A stretch of 58,643 nucleotides of DNA from contig PBAS01000049.1 in assembly GCA_002716625.1 (NCBI GenBank), forward strand, positions 1-58,643, read 5' to 3'. The translations under genes were made by a program, and so were the position numbers. The notes beneath the pieces were generated by a model. It ran no database searches. It was not told the origin of the DNA and saw only the letters and a list, made by a program, of their open reading frames with translations. Shown here in pieces: positions 9,800-18,688 of this stretch. Numbering within the stretch: position 1 is the stretch's first letter; each line of letters begins with the position of its first letter. This DNA comes from Phycisphaeraceae bacterium. Its GTDB lineage: Bacteria > Planctomycetota > Phycisphaerae > Phycisphaerales > Phycisphaeraceae.

Positions 9800-9838
9800 G
9801 AGTGAATTCCAATCAAGAGATACCGACCACACCGGATT

Positions 9839-12800
9839 GTGTGGGTGATCGCCAGCATCGTGGTGTTGGTAACGCTCGCAGTGATTGCATTGAGCCGGCA
9901 AGAGGTATCGGGCGATGATGGCTCGGACTTGCAGATCAGCGCGGCTGTAGAGGTCTACCACGCGGCAGGCGGCAACAAGCCAGGTAACGTTATTAGCCAA
10001 GATATCATGGCCCGCAACCCCCGGGTCCAGATCACCCAGTGGTCACCACTTCAAATGGAGGGGCGGCGCGGTAATACGAGTCTGCTGCTTGCCTTTGCCG
10101 GTCGAACGGGGCCGGACATCTTCTATAACGAGTTCTCCTCGTTGCGCAAAAATGTCAGCCAAGGTTTCTGTATCCCACTCAACGAATTCATTGGCGATGA
10201 TCTGGATGGCAACGGTCAAATTGATCCACATGAAGCGAAGTGGCCGTACTGGAACCAGTTGCCGGAAATCAGCCGTTTTTGCGCGACGGTTGATGGGAAG
10301 GTGTATGGCATACCCTATGAGGCTCCCATTATTCAAGGGATTGCCTATCGCCGGGATCTATTTCGGCGTGCGGGTTTACCTGATAAGCCACCCAAGGATT
10401 GGGACGAGTTTTGGTTCTATTGCAAAAAGCTAACGGACGCCGGTCGTAAAGTCCCCGGGGCGCGGTTGGCACGTGGGCAGCATGGTTTTGCAATTCCGGT
10501 ATCAGGGTGGCGTTGGTTGCAGTGGCTGTGGGCGGCGGGGGGTGAGCCACTGATGCAGGGTAAAACCAATCCTCGAACTGGGAAGATACACTGGTTTACT
10601 GAATATGAAACGAAGTTTATCGACCCGCAGACGGGTGAGAGTTTGGCACTGTTCCCGTCGGATTGGCGGGCAACTGTTGCACGTGAACCAGGTCAGCGGT
10701 TGCTGGATTTTTTCCACAAGCTCTGCTGGCAGAAATGGATTCGGCATCCATCCACGGGTGAGTCCATCGATGTGATGCCCGGTGATGTGGCTAAGGGAAG
10801 TGTTGTCGATCCGGCAACGGGTGAACTTGTACATTTTGAGCCTGGGCAAGTCACCGTTGGTGCCACCCGTATTGCGCTGGGAGAAGAAGTTGCGTTTTCT
10901 GAGATGTTTCGGCTAGGCGAAGTCGCCATGGTGATGTGCGAGTTGCACCAGTTGCAGGGTCGCGAGGTGCCGCCGGAGAACCTTGGTTTTTTCGCCATTC
11001 CACCTATTGATGAATCGCAAAAGCCGGTTGTGAGTTTTCACGATCATTTTCTTTCGATGGGGCCAGAGTTGGGCGGCCCTGATAAAAAGGTACATCGCGA
11101 GATTGCGTGGCAGGTCATGTCACGAATCGGAGGGCCCGAGGGGCGGACGCTGAGCCAACGTCACAAGGCTGAGCAGGGATACGCGCGGTTCATGACGCCA
11201 ACGCAGTTGCGTACGGCCGGACTTGAAGAATACATTGACCAGATCCCACCGCATTGGCGAAGTCGCTATGAAGAGGTTCTGTCCAACTATCACGCTGAAC
11301 CCTTCATGGGGTACTGGACGCCGGTCGAGTCGCAGATCAGGCACAAAGTGCTTGATCTACTTACCCGCGACCCGGAATTCGATTACATCGCGGCATTAAA
11401 GCGGGTGGAAGAAGGCGCGAACGCTGGCATCATGTTCGGCCTGCCGGAACAGACGTTACGCCGGTACCGGCCGTGGGTTTACAGCGGCGTGGCCACCGGT
11501 GGCTTGTTTTTCATTATTGGCATGATCGTCGTGATTCGGCGTTATATAGCCCCGGCGCAGGCGCAAGAAGGTACCGTGCAGGGAGTACACGCGCGGTTGG
11601 TGCCATGGCTTATGCTGGCACCGGCGGTGTTGCTCATCATCCTCTGGCAGTATTACCCGCTTGCGCGTGGTACCGTGATGGCCTTCGAGGATTATCGGAT
11701 AGTGGGCCCGACGAGTTGGGTAGGGGTCGACAACTTCGTCAACGTGCTGGTCAACCGAGACTTTTACATCTTTTGTGCCAGAACGGTGAAGTATGTCGTG
11801 CTTTCTCTGGGGTTGACGTTTGTCACGCCAATTATCCTGGCAATATTGCTTTCAGAAGTCCCCCGGGACAAAACATTCTGGAGAACCATTTATTTTTTGC
11901 CGCAGATCTCCAGTGGTCTGGTCATTCTGTTTATATGGAAGCTGCTTTACAACCCCACGGAGTACGGACTTCTTAACCAGATTCTTCTGGCGATGAACCA
12001 CCTGGCACTGCCCATTGCATTCTTGATCAAGATCATACTATTGGCCGGATATGGCATAACCTTGGCGGTCCTGGCACGTATTGGGTTTGGGCGTGACCAT
12101 GAAACCACCTCGCGGGCGGTGTGGACCACAACCCTGTCACTTGGGCTTTTGGGTTACCTGGTTGCACAGGTGGTGACCTGGTGTCTACCGGAGACTGCGG
12201 GAGGCGGCGGGTTCATCTGGCCTTTCACTGCGGAGGTGTTCTCCTGGTGTTTGGTCTTGAAAATGATGTTCGCATCTGACCGTGAAGGTTTACGCCCTGT
12301 GCGATGGTTGGCGGCGCTGACTTTTGGTGCCTTTTTCGCGCAGCAACTGACTATACGATCAGCCAGCGGTGTATGGCTCAGTGCAGCCCTGCCGCTGGGT
12401 GGTATTGTCGGCCAACTTCTGGCCCTCGTGGTCATGCCGGTAATCGCGGCGATTCGATTGGGAGATGGGTTGGTCAGTGGCCGCAGGAGGATGCTCATGT
12501 GGTTGGTGGGCGGCTTGTTGATTTTGCGGTTCGGCTACGCATCTTTCGATCACGGGTTTCACCTGGCGGTTATGCAGGTGATCCAGGTGGTTGGCATGTG
12601 GCTGATTCAGCCCTTCAACTTCGAGGCGCAGAATTGGCTGGGCTCAACACGGTGGGCCATGATCGCCGTTATCCTCCCCGGCATGTGGCAGGGTGCGGGT
12701 ATGGGCAGCCTGATTTATCTGGCGGCTCTGAAAACGGTTGATGATGCATCATATGAAGCCGCAGAAATTGATGGGGCGGGAATTTGGCACAAATTGTGTC

Positions 12801-13081
12801 ATATTACGATCCCTTACCTCAAGCCATTGATCATCATCAACTTCATTGGCGCGTTTATCAGTACGTTCCAGACGATGGAGAATATTTTCGCCATGACCGG
12901 TGGTGGTCCCGGTGATGAGACCATGGTTCTGAGTCTGGCCATTTGGTACGAGGCATTTACTTTTCTGCGCTTCGGTATTGCAACTTCCATGGCCTGGATC
13001 ATGGGTGTGGTTCTGATCGGTTTTACGTTGTACCAATTGAGGATCCTGCGGCGGGTTGAGTTTCGTGCCGCAGGTGATTGA
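9839..13081 (+). CDS. ABC sugar importer: binding protein fused to MalF-type permease
   Basis: 1080 residues from GTG 9839. A signal anchor (about 1-20) is followed by a family 1 solute-binding domain (about 35-540, e.g. GIAYRRDLFRRAGLPDKPPKDWDEFW), then a transmembrane segment (about 545-570) and a MalF-type permease with GPTSWVGVDNFVNVL and the EAA loop EAAEIDGAGIWHKLCHITIP near residue 970 that contacts the ATPase. About 200 residues rich in hydrophobic helices (roughly 715-920) are inserted inside the permease between GLLNQILL and FNFEAQNWLG. AGGAG at 9798-9802 lies just before in-frame ATT 9806 and ATC 9812, and reading from there adds KRYRPHRI before the anchor. This suggests a non-AUG start upstream of the GTG. 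It overlaps the MalG-type gene downstream; no ATPase gene is nearby. Confidence 0.88.
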   Translation: MWVIASIVVLVTLAVIALSRQEVSGDDGSDLQISAAVEVYHAAGGNKPGNVISQDIMARNPRVQITQWSPLQMEGRRGNTSLLLAFAGRTGPDIFYNEFSSLRKNVSQGFCIPLNEFIGDDLDGNGQIDPHEAKWPYWNQLPEISRFCATVDGKVYGIPYEAPIIQGIAYRRDLFRRAGLPDKPPKDWDEFWFYCKKLTDAGRKVPGARLARGQHGFAIPVSGWRWLQWLWAAGGEPLMQGKTNPRTGKIHWFTEYETKFIDPQTGESLALFPSDWRATVAREPGQRLLDFFHKLCWQKWIRHPSTGESIDVMPGDVAKGSVVDPATGELVHFEPGQVTVGATRIALGEEVAFSEMFRLGEVAMVMCELHQLQGREVPPENLGFFAIPPIDESQKPVVSFHDHFLSMGPELGGPDKKVHREIAWQVMSRIGGPEGRTLSQRHKAEQGYARFMTPTQLRTAGLEEYIDQIPPHWRSRYEEVLSNYHAEPFMGYWTPVESQIRHKVLDLLTRDPEFDYIAALKRVEEGANAGIMFGLPEQTLRRYRPWVYSGVATGGLFFIIGMIVVIRRYIAPAQAQEGTVQGVHARLVPWLMLAPAVLLIILWQYYPLARGTVMAFEDYRIVGPTSWVGVDNFVNVLVNRDFYIFCARTVKYVVLSLGLTFVTPIILAILLSEVPRDKTFWRTIYFLPQISSGLVILFIWKLLYNPTEYGLLNQILLAMNHLALPIAFLIKIILLAGYGITLAVLARIGFGRDHETTSRAVWTTTLSLGLLGYLVAQVVTWCLPETAGGGGFIWPFTAEVFSWCLVLKMMFASDREGLRPVRWLAALTFGAFFAQQLTIRSASGVWLSAALPLGGIVGQLLALVVMPVIAAIRLGDGLVSGRRRMLMWLVGGLLILRFGYASFDHGFHLAVMQVIQVVGMWLIQPFNFEAQNWLGSTRWAMIAVILPGMWQGAGMGSLIYLAALKTVDDASYEAAEIDGAGIWHKLCHITIPYLKPLIIINFIGAFISTFQTMENIFAMTGGGPGDETMVLSLAIWYEAFTFLRFGIATSMAWIMGVVLIGFTLYQLRILRRVEFRAAGD

Positions 13082-13083
13082 CA

Positions 13084-15129
13084 ATGCCCATTCTTCCCAC
13101 AACAGGTCGGCGTAGACCAGGTCCTTTAATGGCAATTGGCCTGATCTATTTGCTGCTGATTGTTGGTGGTGCCACGATGGTTTACCCGTTCCTGATCACG
13201 CTGACCAGCGCGGTGTCGAACGGTTATGACTACGAGCGTTTCAGTGCCTATCCCCGTTATTTGTTTGACGGTCGTGAACGTTACCTCAAGTATCTGGCCG
13301 AGAAATACAGCGAGCAGGAGGGACGCACGTTCAGGCACTTTTTGGCAGCGTATGGCCTCCCGGAACATTTTGGATCTTTCCGTGAAATTGCAATGGAGGA
13401 CGAAGCGGCTGCGACATGGTTCGGCCTGTACGGTGCACAAGAGGATTCACGTCTTTGGCGACAAGTCCTCCGGCGGGCGGAAGATCTTGAATCGTTTGTG
13501 GCGAAGATATCTTCCACGCGTCGTGGTGCCGAGAATTTGGTGCCATTGTTTCAAGTGGATGGCGAGTTGACCTATCAGCAGTTTACGCGTGCGCGGTACC
13601 GGCGGATTGCAGCAGCGGCCGACCCCGAAATGTTTTCTGCGGCGGATGATGAAGAACGAGATCGACTTGCCCTGGCGACCCTGGTTGAATACCGGTCGGA
13701 GACGTATCCCGCATTCGAGTACATGAGAAATGATCAGGGGTTTCATTTCCCCGTTGCATTGCCGAGATGGATTCTGCCGTACCGTGTGCAGTTCGTGGAC
13801 TATAACGACTGGGTCCGCACACTTGCGCCGGCGCAGAAGATGCCGGTGACACGTCAATATTTGTGGTCGACGTACCTGTTTGAAGCGGGCCTGTCACCCA
13901 CCCAGTACAACGAGATGGCGGGTACCCGCTGCGATTCCATCTGGCAGGTTCCCTACCCCGTTGACGAGCCGGAACATCACCAGTTGGCCGCGCTGCGCAG
14001 GGCATTTGACCTTACCAAGTGGCCCGTGCGGTTGTCGAAACTCACTGATCTTGACCGCGATCCATTCGATGAGTTTTTGATTGATCGTTTTGGTTCCGTT
14101 GAAGCGTTGAATACGGTTTACGGCACATCGTTCGCCAGTTTTGGAGTAATCCCCCTGGAGGCCGAACTTCCGGTTCTTGATGTCAGGCACGAAGCATCCG
14201 CTGATGTTCCGGAACTGATGAAGCAGATCAAGGCTCGTCGTGATGTGTGGCGCGACTACGTGTTGACCCGGCCACCGGAACTGCGTCAACAACTGGTTGC
14301 TGAAGAGGAGTTTGGCCAATTTCTGCGGACTCGCTACGAAAATCCGGATGAACTCCTACAGATATATGGTATTTCTGATCTTGCACAGATCACATTGCCA
14401 ATCGCCGAACTGGATTACGTGCATTACCAGCGTGGGGCCGGCAACTTCTTAGGCAAATATCTGACGCGTAATTTTTCTCGGGCAATTTTTCATATTACGG
14501 TAAGAGGCCGTGCACTATGGAACACGCTTGTTCTTGTGGTGCTCACGATCGCCTTTACCCTGACGGTGAACCCCCTAGCCGCCTACGCCCTGTCGCGGTT
14601 CCGTTTGCGTGGGACGAACAAGATCCTGGTGTTTTTATTGGCGACCATGGCATTTCCACCAGCGGTTTCCATGATTCCCGCCTTTCTGCTGATGCGGGAT
14701 CTGAATCTGCTCAATACATTCTTTGCCTTGGTTCTGCCAGGTGCGGCGAACGGATTCTGGGTGTTTCTGTTGAAAGGGCTCTTTGATTCCCTGCCAAAAG
14801 AACTCTACGAGGCAGCCTCGCTGGATGGGGCAAGCGAGGCTCGCATGTTTTGCACAATTACCATCCCGCTATCCAAGCCGATCCTTGCGGTCATTACCTT
14901 GGGCGCCTTTATGTCAGCTTACGGTGGTTTCATGTGGGCCTTTTTGGTCTGTCAGGATGAGCGAATGTGGACGCTGATGGTATGGCTTTATCAGTTTCAG
15001 CAGATTTATCGCGGGCAGCCATGGATTGTCATGGCCGCACTGGTGGTCGCCTCCATACCGACGCTGATCATATTTCTCACCTGTCAAAAAGTGATCCTGC
15101 GAGGCATTATTATTCCCACGATGGATTAA
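13084..15129 (+). CDS. ABC sugar importer MalG-type permease with giant loop
   Basis: 681 residues. TM1 lies at about 17-40. Then come about 435 hydrophilic residues where the family normally has a short loop, and then the usual five helices, beginning ALWNTLVLVVLTIAFTL at about 476. The EAA loop ELYEAASLDGASEARMFCTI is intact. The extracytoplasmic region contains degenerate repeats of the form F..FL..RY....L...YG.....IPL (for example near nucleotides 14065-14155 and 14305-14405), reminiscent of segments next to GH42-type catalytic domains. AGGTGA upstream supports ATG 13084, which lies 2 nt after the stop of the fused permease, so the two are translationally coupled. It forms the membrane pore with the MalF-type partner; the substrate is probably an oligosaccharide. 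Confidence 0.87.
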   Translation: MPILPTTGRRRPGPLMAIGLIYLLLIVGGATMVYPFLITLTSAVSNGYDYERFSAYPRYLFDGRERYLKYLAEKYSEQEGRTFRHFLAAYGLPEHFGSFREIAMEDEAAATWFGLYGAQEDSRLWRQVLRRAEDLESFVAKISSTRRGAENLVPLFQVDGELTYQQFTRARYRRIAAAADPEMFSAADDEERDRLALATLVEYRSETYPAFEYMRNDQGFHFPVALPRWILPYRVQFVDYNDWVRTLAPAQKMPVTRQYLWSTYLFEAGLSPTQYNEMAGTRCDSIWQVPYPVDEPEHHQLAALRRAFDLTKWPVRLSKLTDLDRDPFDEFLIDRFGSVEALNTVYGTSFASFGVIPLEAELPVLDVRHEASADVPELMKQIKARRDVWRDYVLTRPPELRQQLVAEEEFGQFLRTRYENPDELLQIYGISDLAQITLPIAELDYVHYQRGAGNFLGKYLTRNFSRAIFHITVRGRALWNTLVLVVLTIAFTLTVNPLAAYALSRFRLRGTNKILVFLLATMAFPPAVSMIPAFLLMRDLNLLNTFFALVLPGAANGFWVFLLKGLFDSLPKELYEAASLDGASEARMFCTITIPLSKPILAVITLGAFMSAYGGFMWAFLVCQDERMWTLMVWLYQFQQIYRGQPWIVMAALVVASIPTLIIFLTCQKVILRGIIIPTMD

Positions 15130-15328
15130 ATGAGGATTCGAGGGATCCACTGGCAGTGTATTGATTACATGTACACGATATTCAGATCGGATTGGGGGTA
15201 GGGGACCGGTATCTTTAAATCATGAGCATGGAGATGTCTTAGCGTCATGCCATGTTTATTTGCAGCGGGTTTTACCAGAACCAAGTCGGCTTTGGGGTGG
15301 GGTATTAGACGGTGTTGTCGAGCATTGG

Positions 15329-16642
15329 TCAGGGGTTTTCCCAGCCACCGAACAGATCATTCCAGTACATATCAATGTCGTTTTGCAAGGCAGTGGGGAT
15401 GGTGGGGGGGAAAGGGAATTGGTTGGTGGTGGTGAGGAGATCGATGAAGTGAATGATCCCATTGAGTAAGGTCGCCATGGTGGAGGTGCTGACCTTGTCA
15501 AGATCATCATCGGGGCGATGATGGAAAAATCGACCGCTTGTACAGTTGCTACGGATCAGGGTGACCGCGGGGATACCGGCAACTGCAAAGGGGAAATGGT
15601 CTGCGTAGGGGATGACCTGGTTGAGGAATCGAAAGTAGATCTCCTTGGGTTCAAAGCAATTGCGGACCTGTTGAGCCAATATGTCGGGCCCGTTGAAAAT
15701 CAGATCATTCCATCCCAGCGGTGATCCGAAGCTGTCGAGGTTGAACATAAACCGTCCATGTTGTTGAAGTGACTCACGGTGGCTACGGACATAGGCGGCG
15801 CTGCCTACGCTGAGTTGTTCTTCTGCCCCAAAACTGATCAGGCGGATCGTGCATTTTCGAGGTTGTCGTGCGAGTATACGCGCGCATTCGAGAATGCCGG
15901 CTACTGCGGTGGCGTTGTCATCAGCACCCGGGGAATCCGCCTGCGTATCATGGTGGCCGCCGAGAAATACAAGGTCATGTTTTGTATCAGGCATCTGGTC
16001 CGTTTGTTCACCGGACAATTCAGCAATTACATTCTGTGAGACGCTCTGCTGCATGCCCCCTTCAATCATCAAACGCGCAGAAGTGGCGCCGGCCACCTTC
16101 CATCGCCAAGCGTCCATGTACGCCACGTTTACCGTGGGTACGGCTCCCAACGCAGTGGTATAGGTGGGAAACATGCCATCAGCGAGCGGGACTGAACCGG
16201 GATGCCTGATATCCACCATCAAAAGAAACGCGGGCTTGGCCTCAACCAGGCGGCTGTAGGCATCCCTCGATTCAATATGGCATCCCAGGTGGACAACCGC
16301 TTTGCCGGTAAGGTGTGAAAGATCAGTTCGTTGTGACTCTGCAGGTGATTCGAAGAATACCACAGGCGCTTCAATTGCCTGTCCCTCGGTGCCAGGTGTG
16401 TTGCTGAACAGCGAGCTGGGAAATGTCTGCCAGCAGCCGTCGAGATTTATTTCCAACAGTTCTCTTTTGACGGATCTTTCGCGCACCGCGAATTGTTCTA
16501 CGGCGACGTTCGCTCCAGCACGCTGGAATTCCTGGGCTATGTAGTCGGCGGCCTGTTGTTCACGATCCGATCCGGCCAGCCGAACACCAATATCCTTCGC
16601 TAACACCTGGAGGTGACGCTGCAGGTTTGACTGCTTGATCAT
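15329..16642 (-). CDS. M28 family zinc metallopeptidase
   Basis: About 437 residues. A short helical start is followed by a PA-like insert and the M28 catalytic fold: GGHHDT (zinc His and Asp), PGADDNATAVA (bridging Asp), FGAEEQLSVGSAAY (catalytic Glu and zinc Glu), NLDSFG (zinc Asp) and FFHHRPDDDLDKV (last zinc His). All ligands are present. The family removes N-terminal residues from peptides or proteins. There is no signal peptide, so it is probably cytoplasmic. ATG 16642 is preferred; an in-frame GTG at 16678 is possible. No strong ribosome site precedes either. It is convergent with the ABC importer. Confidence 0.85.
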   Translation of the reverse strand: MIKQSNLQRHLQVLAKDIGVRLAGSDREQQAADYIAQEFQRAGANVAVEQFAVRERSVKRELLEINLDGCWQTFPSSLFSNTPGTEGQAIEAPVVFFESPAESQRTDLSHLTGKAVVHLGCHIESRDAYSRLVEAKPAFLLMVDIRHPGSVPLADGMFPTYTTALGAVPTVNVAYMDAWRWKVAGATSARLMIEGGMQQSVSQNVIAELSGEQTDQMPDTKHDLVFLGGHHDTQADSPGADDNATAVAGILECARILARQPRKCTIRLISFGAEEQLSVGSAAYVRSHRESLQQHGRFMFNLDSFGSPLGWNDLIFNGPDILAQQVRNCFEPKEIYFRFLNQVIPYADHFPFAVAGIPAVTLIRSNCTSGRFFHHRPDDDLDKVSTSTMATLLNGIIHFIDLLTTTNQFPFPPTIPTALQNDIDMYWNDLFGGWENP

Positions 16643-16782
16643 ATTAATCGTATTGTGCTTGGTGCCATCAAGGGTCACGACTTGGCTTATTTCCGTTCGA
16701 TTGGTGGGTTGTGGTGGATTGGAAATCTGGTTGGCTCACTGGGTAGGCTGTAAGTATGTGTGCGTGCCGACCTGGCCTGAAA

Positions 16783-16856
16783 TGGGCGATACAGGACTCG
16801 AACCTGTGACTTCTTCCTTGTAAGGGAAGCGCTCTAGCCAACTGAGCTAATCGCCC
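16783..16856 (-). tRNA. tRNA-Val (anticodon UAC)
   Basis: A complete 74-nt cloverleaf on the minus strand: 7-bp acceptor GGGCGAU/AUCGCCC with discriminator A, D-stem GCUC/GAGC, anticodon stem CUUCC/GGAAG with loop CUUACAA (anticodon UAC), variable loop of 5 and T-arm ACAGG-UUCGAGU-CCUGU. The CCA end is not encoded. No mismatches in any stem. Confidence 0.97.
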
Positions 16857-16918
16857 ATGATGATTAACGGATGATGATCTGTGCAGGATCGTATTGTGGC
16901 ATGCCATTTATTGTACCG

Positions 16919-16935
16919 TCCTATTTTAAATAGGA
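16919..16935. promoter_or_regulatory. 17-bp perfect palindrome, candidate operator
   Basis: TCCTATTTTAAATAGGA: two 8-bp arms around one T. It lies in the divergent space between tRNA-Val (63 nt away) and the beta-propeller gene at 17090. Its AT-rich centre and symmetry fit a dimeric regulator site; the regulator is unknown. Confidence 0.4.
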
Positions 16936-17034
16936 TGCCTGGGCATAGCAGTCGTGTTGAGTGATTGCTCATCAAGTTGCCATGATGATGATGGTTGCGG
17001 TAACGTTAGGTATTGTCGCCAAGGTTAAGTCAAT

Positions 17035-17057
17035 CCTTATGCCTGCTTGGCATGAGG
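17035..17057 (+). promoter_or_regulatory. Short hairpin in the leader of the 17090 gene
   Basis: CCTTATGCC / GGCATGAGG can pair over 9 positions (one G-U) around a TGCTT loop. It ends about 30 nt before ATG 17090. No T-run follows, so a leader structure is more likely than a terminator. Confidence 0.3.
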
Positions 17058-17089
17058 GTTCCTGCTAGTACATCGAGGTAGATTGTCGA

Positions 17090-18649
17090 ATGTCAAAACT
17101 TGATACCACGTCGAAAACCCATGTTTTATTCTTGGACATGCAGGAAGTTACCGATTTGTGGAATGTCCGCATGTCGGTCGTCGAGGCAGAGAAGCACCCA
17201 CTTAATCCATCACTTCCATTAGGAGATATTAATGAGTGGGATAGCCGCCAGGCCGCTCCATGGGAGGTGCGGACGGTGCTGTATGACGAGCAGGAAGATA
17301 TTTTCAAGGCTTGGTACGGGGGCATAGATGTCGACTATGAAGTGCATTATATCAACGGGCTCCCTAAGCCGAAAAAAGACTATTCCATGGGGTATGCGAC
17401 GAGCAGGGACGGTGTCAGGTGGCACAAGCCCAATCTGGGACTATTTGAATTTAACGGAAACAAGAATAACAACATGTGCCACCATTCATGGGGCTCCGTG
17501 ATCAAGGATCTTTCGGAGCAAGATCCCCAAAAGCGATACAAACTTGTGCGAAAGAATCGCAAACGTAATGAATTGGGAAAGTACTCGCATGTTTTCCTTG
17601 ACTATTCCGCGGATGGCATTCACTGGGAACAGGGGCCTCAACTTGGGGTGCCCGGGGTGCCCGAATGGGATGGCCTTGCCCCGGACATCATCGCCTTCAT
17701 CCGGGATGAGCAAGACCCGGATCCGCAGCGCCGATATAAGTTGGTGTGGCAGACTAAAGGTGAATCTAATAAACATGGTCCGCGTCGTGTACGCGTCAAG
17801 CACATGGCTTGGAGTCCAGATGCAATTCATTGGACAGCGTGTCCAACCAATCCGTTTTTCAATCCTAATGATTCAACCGAAATAGAAAACCATTTTCTTC
17901 TGATTTTTCCGCATCGCGGTTGGTACATCATGCTCTACGAGTATGGTTGGTACTATCCCCGGAATATTGCCCGTGATGTAAGCATTTTTGAGAATCAGGA
18001 GTTTCGTCTCAATCAAGAAAATGCCTACTATTGGGATTATGGTCAGGACATCCGGCTCGCGGTAAGCCGTGATGGCGTAAACTACACGAGAATTAATTCA
18101 CATCAACAAGTTATCACCCGGGGGATCCCTGGTGCTTGGGATGCCGGATCACTCATTATTACCGACAAGATTCCAATCAAGAACAATAAGATGTACCTTT
18201 ATTATGCTGGCAGTGGTATGGAATGGGGCGGTTGGCGGTCACGACGGGGCAGTCGTGTGAACCGAATGGGCCTGGCGACTTTGGATCTTGACCGCTTTAC
18301 CTGCTTGGAAGTTTGTGATGGAGATTCCTACGGTTGGGCATATACGAAGCCCATCGAGGTGTGCAAGCCTGATGAGGCACAACTTGTTGTCAATGTCAGT
18401 GATACCGACCCCAATCGTAGTTGGGTCGAGTTCGATCTTTTGGATGTAGATACTGGGGATGCGGTGCCTGGTTATGCCCTTGATGACTGCGCCCGCGTTG
18501 ATGAAGATGGTATTTCTGTCGTGGCACATTGGAAAGACGGCCCGACTTTAAGTGGCATTAAGGTAAAGAATGTTCGCTTGCGCATACGGCTGTATGGCCG
18601 TGCTAAGTTGTATTCTTTTGGATTTAAGAGCAATAAAGACTCTGCGTAG
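17090..18649 (+). CDS. Five-bladed beta-propeller, GH32/GH43-like protein
   Basis: 519 residues, no signal peptide. Repeated propeller-blade motifs are seen: FKAWYGGIDVD, YATSRDGVRWHKPNLG, YSADGIHWEQ, AWSPDAIHWTACPTNP, AVSRDGVNYTRI and NKMYLYYAGSGMEW. These are typical of the GH32/GH43/GH68 fold and of many uncharacterised sugar-acting proteins in Planctomycetota and Lentisphaerota. I could not place a full set of catalytic acids, so enzyme activity is not assured. GAGGT sits 9 nt upstream of ATG 17090. The nitrilase-family gene begins 39 nt after the stop and is probably co-transcribed. Confidence 0.75.
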   Translation: MSKLDTTSKTHVLFLDMQEVTDLWNVRMSVVEAEKHPLNPSLPLGDINEWDSRQAAPWEVRTVLYDEQEDIFKAWYGGIDVDYEVHYINGLPKPKKDYSMGYATSRDGVRWHKPNLGLFEFNGNKNNNMCHHSWGSVIKDLSEQDPQKRYKLVRKNRKRNELGKYSHVFLDYSADGIHWEQGPQLGVPGVPEWDGLAPDIIAFIRDEQDPDPQRRYKLVWQTKGESNKHGPRRVRVKHMAWSPDAIHWTACPTNPFFNPNDSTEIENHFLLIFPHRGWYIMLYEYGWYYPRNIARDVSIFENQEFRLNQENAYYWDYGQDIRLAVSRDGVNYTRINSHQQVITRGIPGAWDAGSLIITDKIPIKNNKMYLYYAGSGMEWGGWRSRRGSRVNRMGLATLDLDRFTCLEVCDGDSYGWAYTKPIEVCKPDEAQLVVNVSDTDPNRSWVEFDLLDVDTGDAVPGYALDDCARVDEDGISVVAHWKDGPTLSGIKVKNVRLRIRLYGRAKLYSFGFKSNKDSA

Positions 18650-18688
18650 ACCTGCAGGGCATTTGAACAGTTGCCAGAAAGGTTAACC

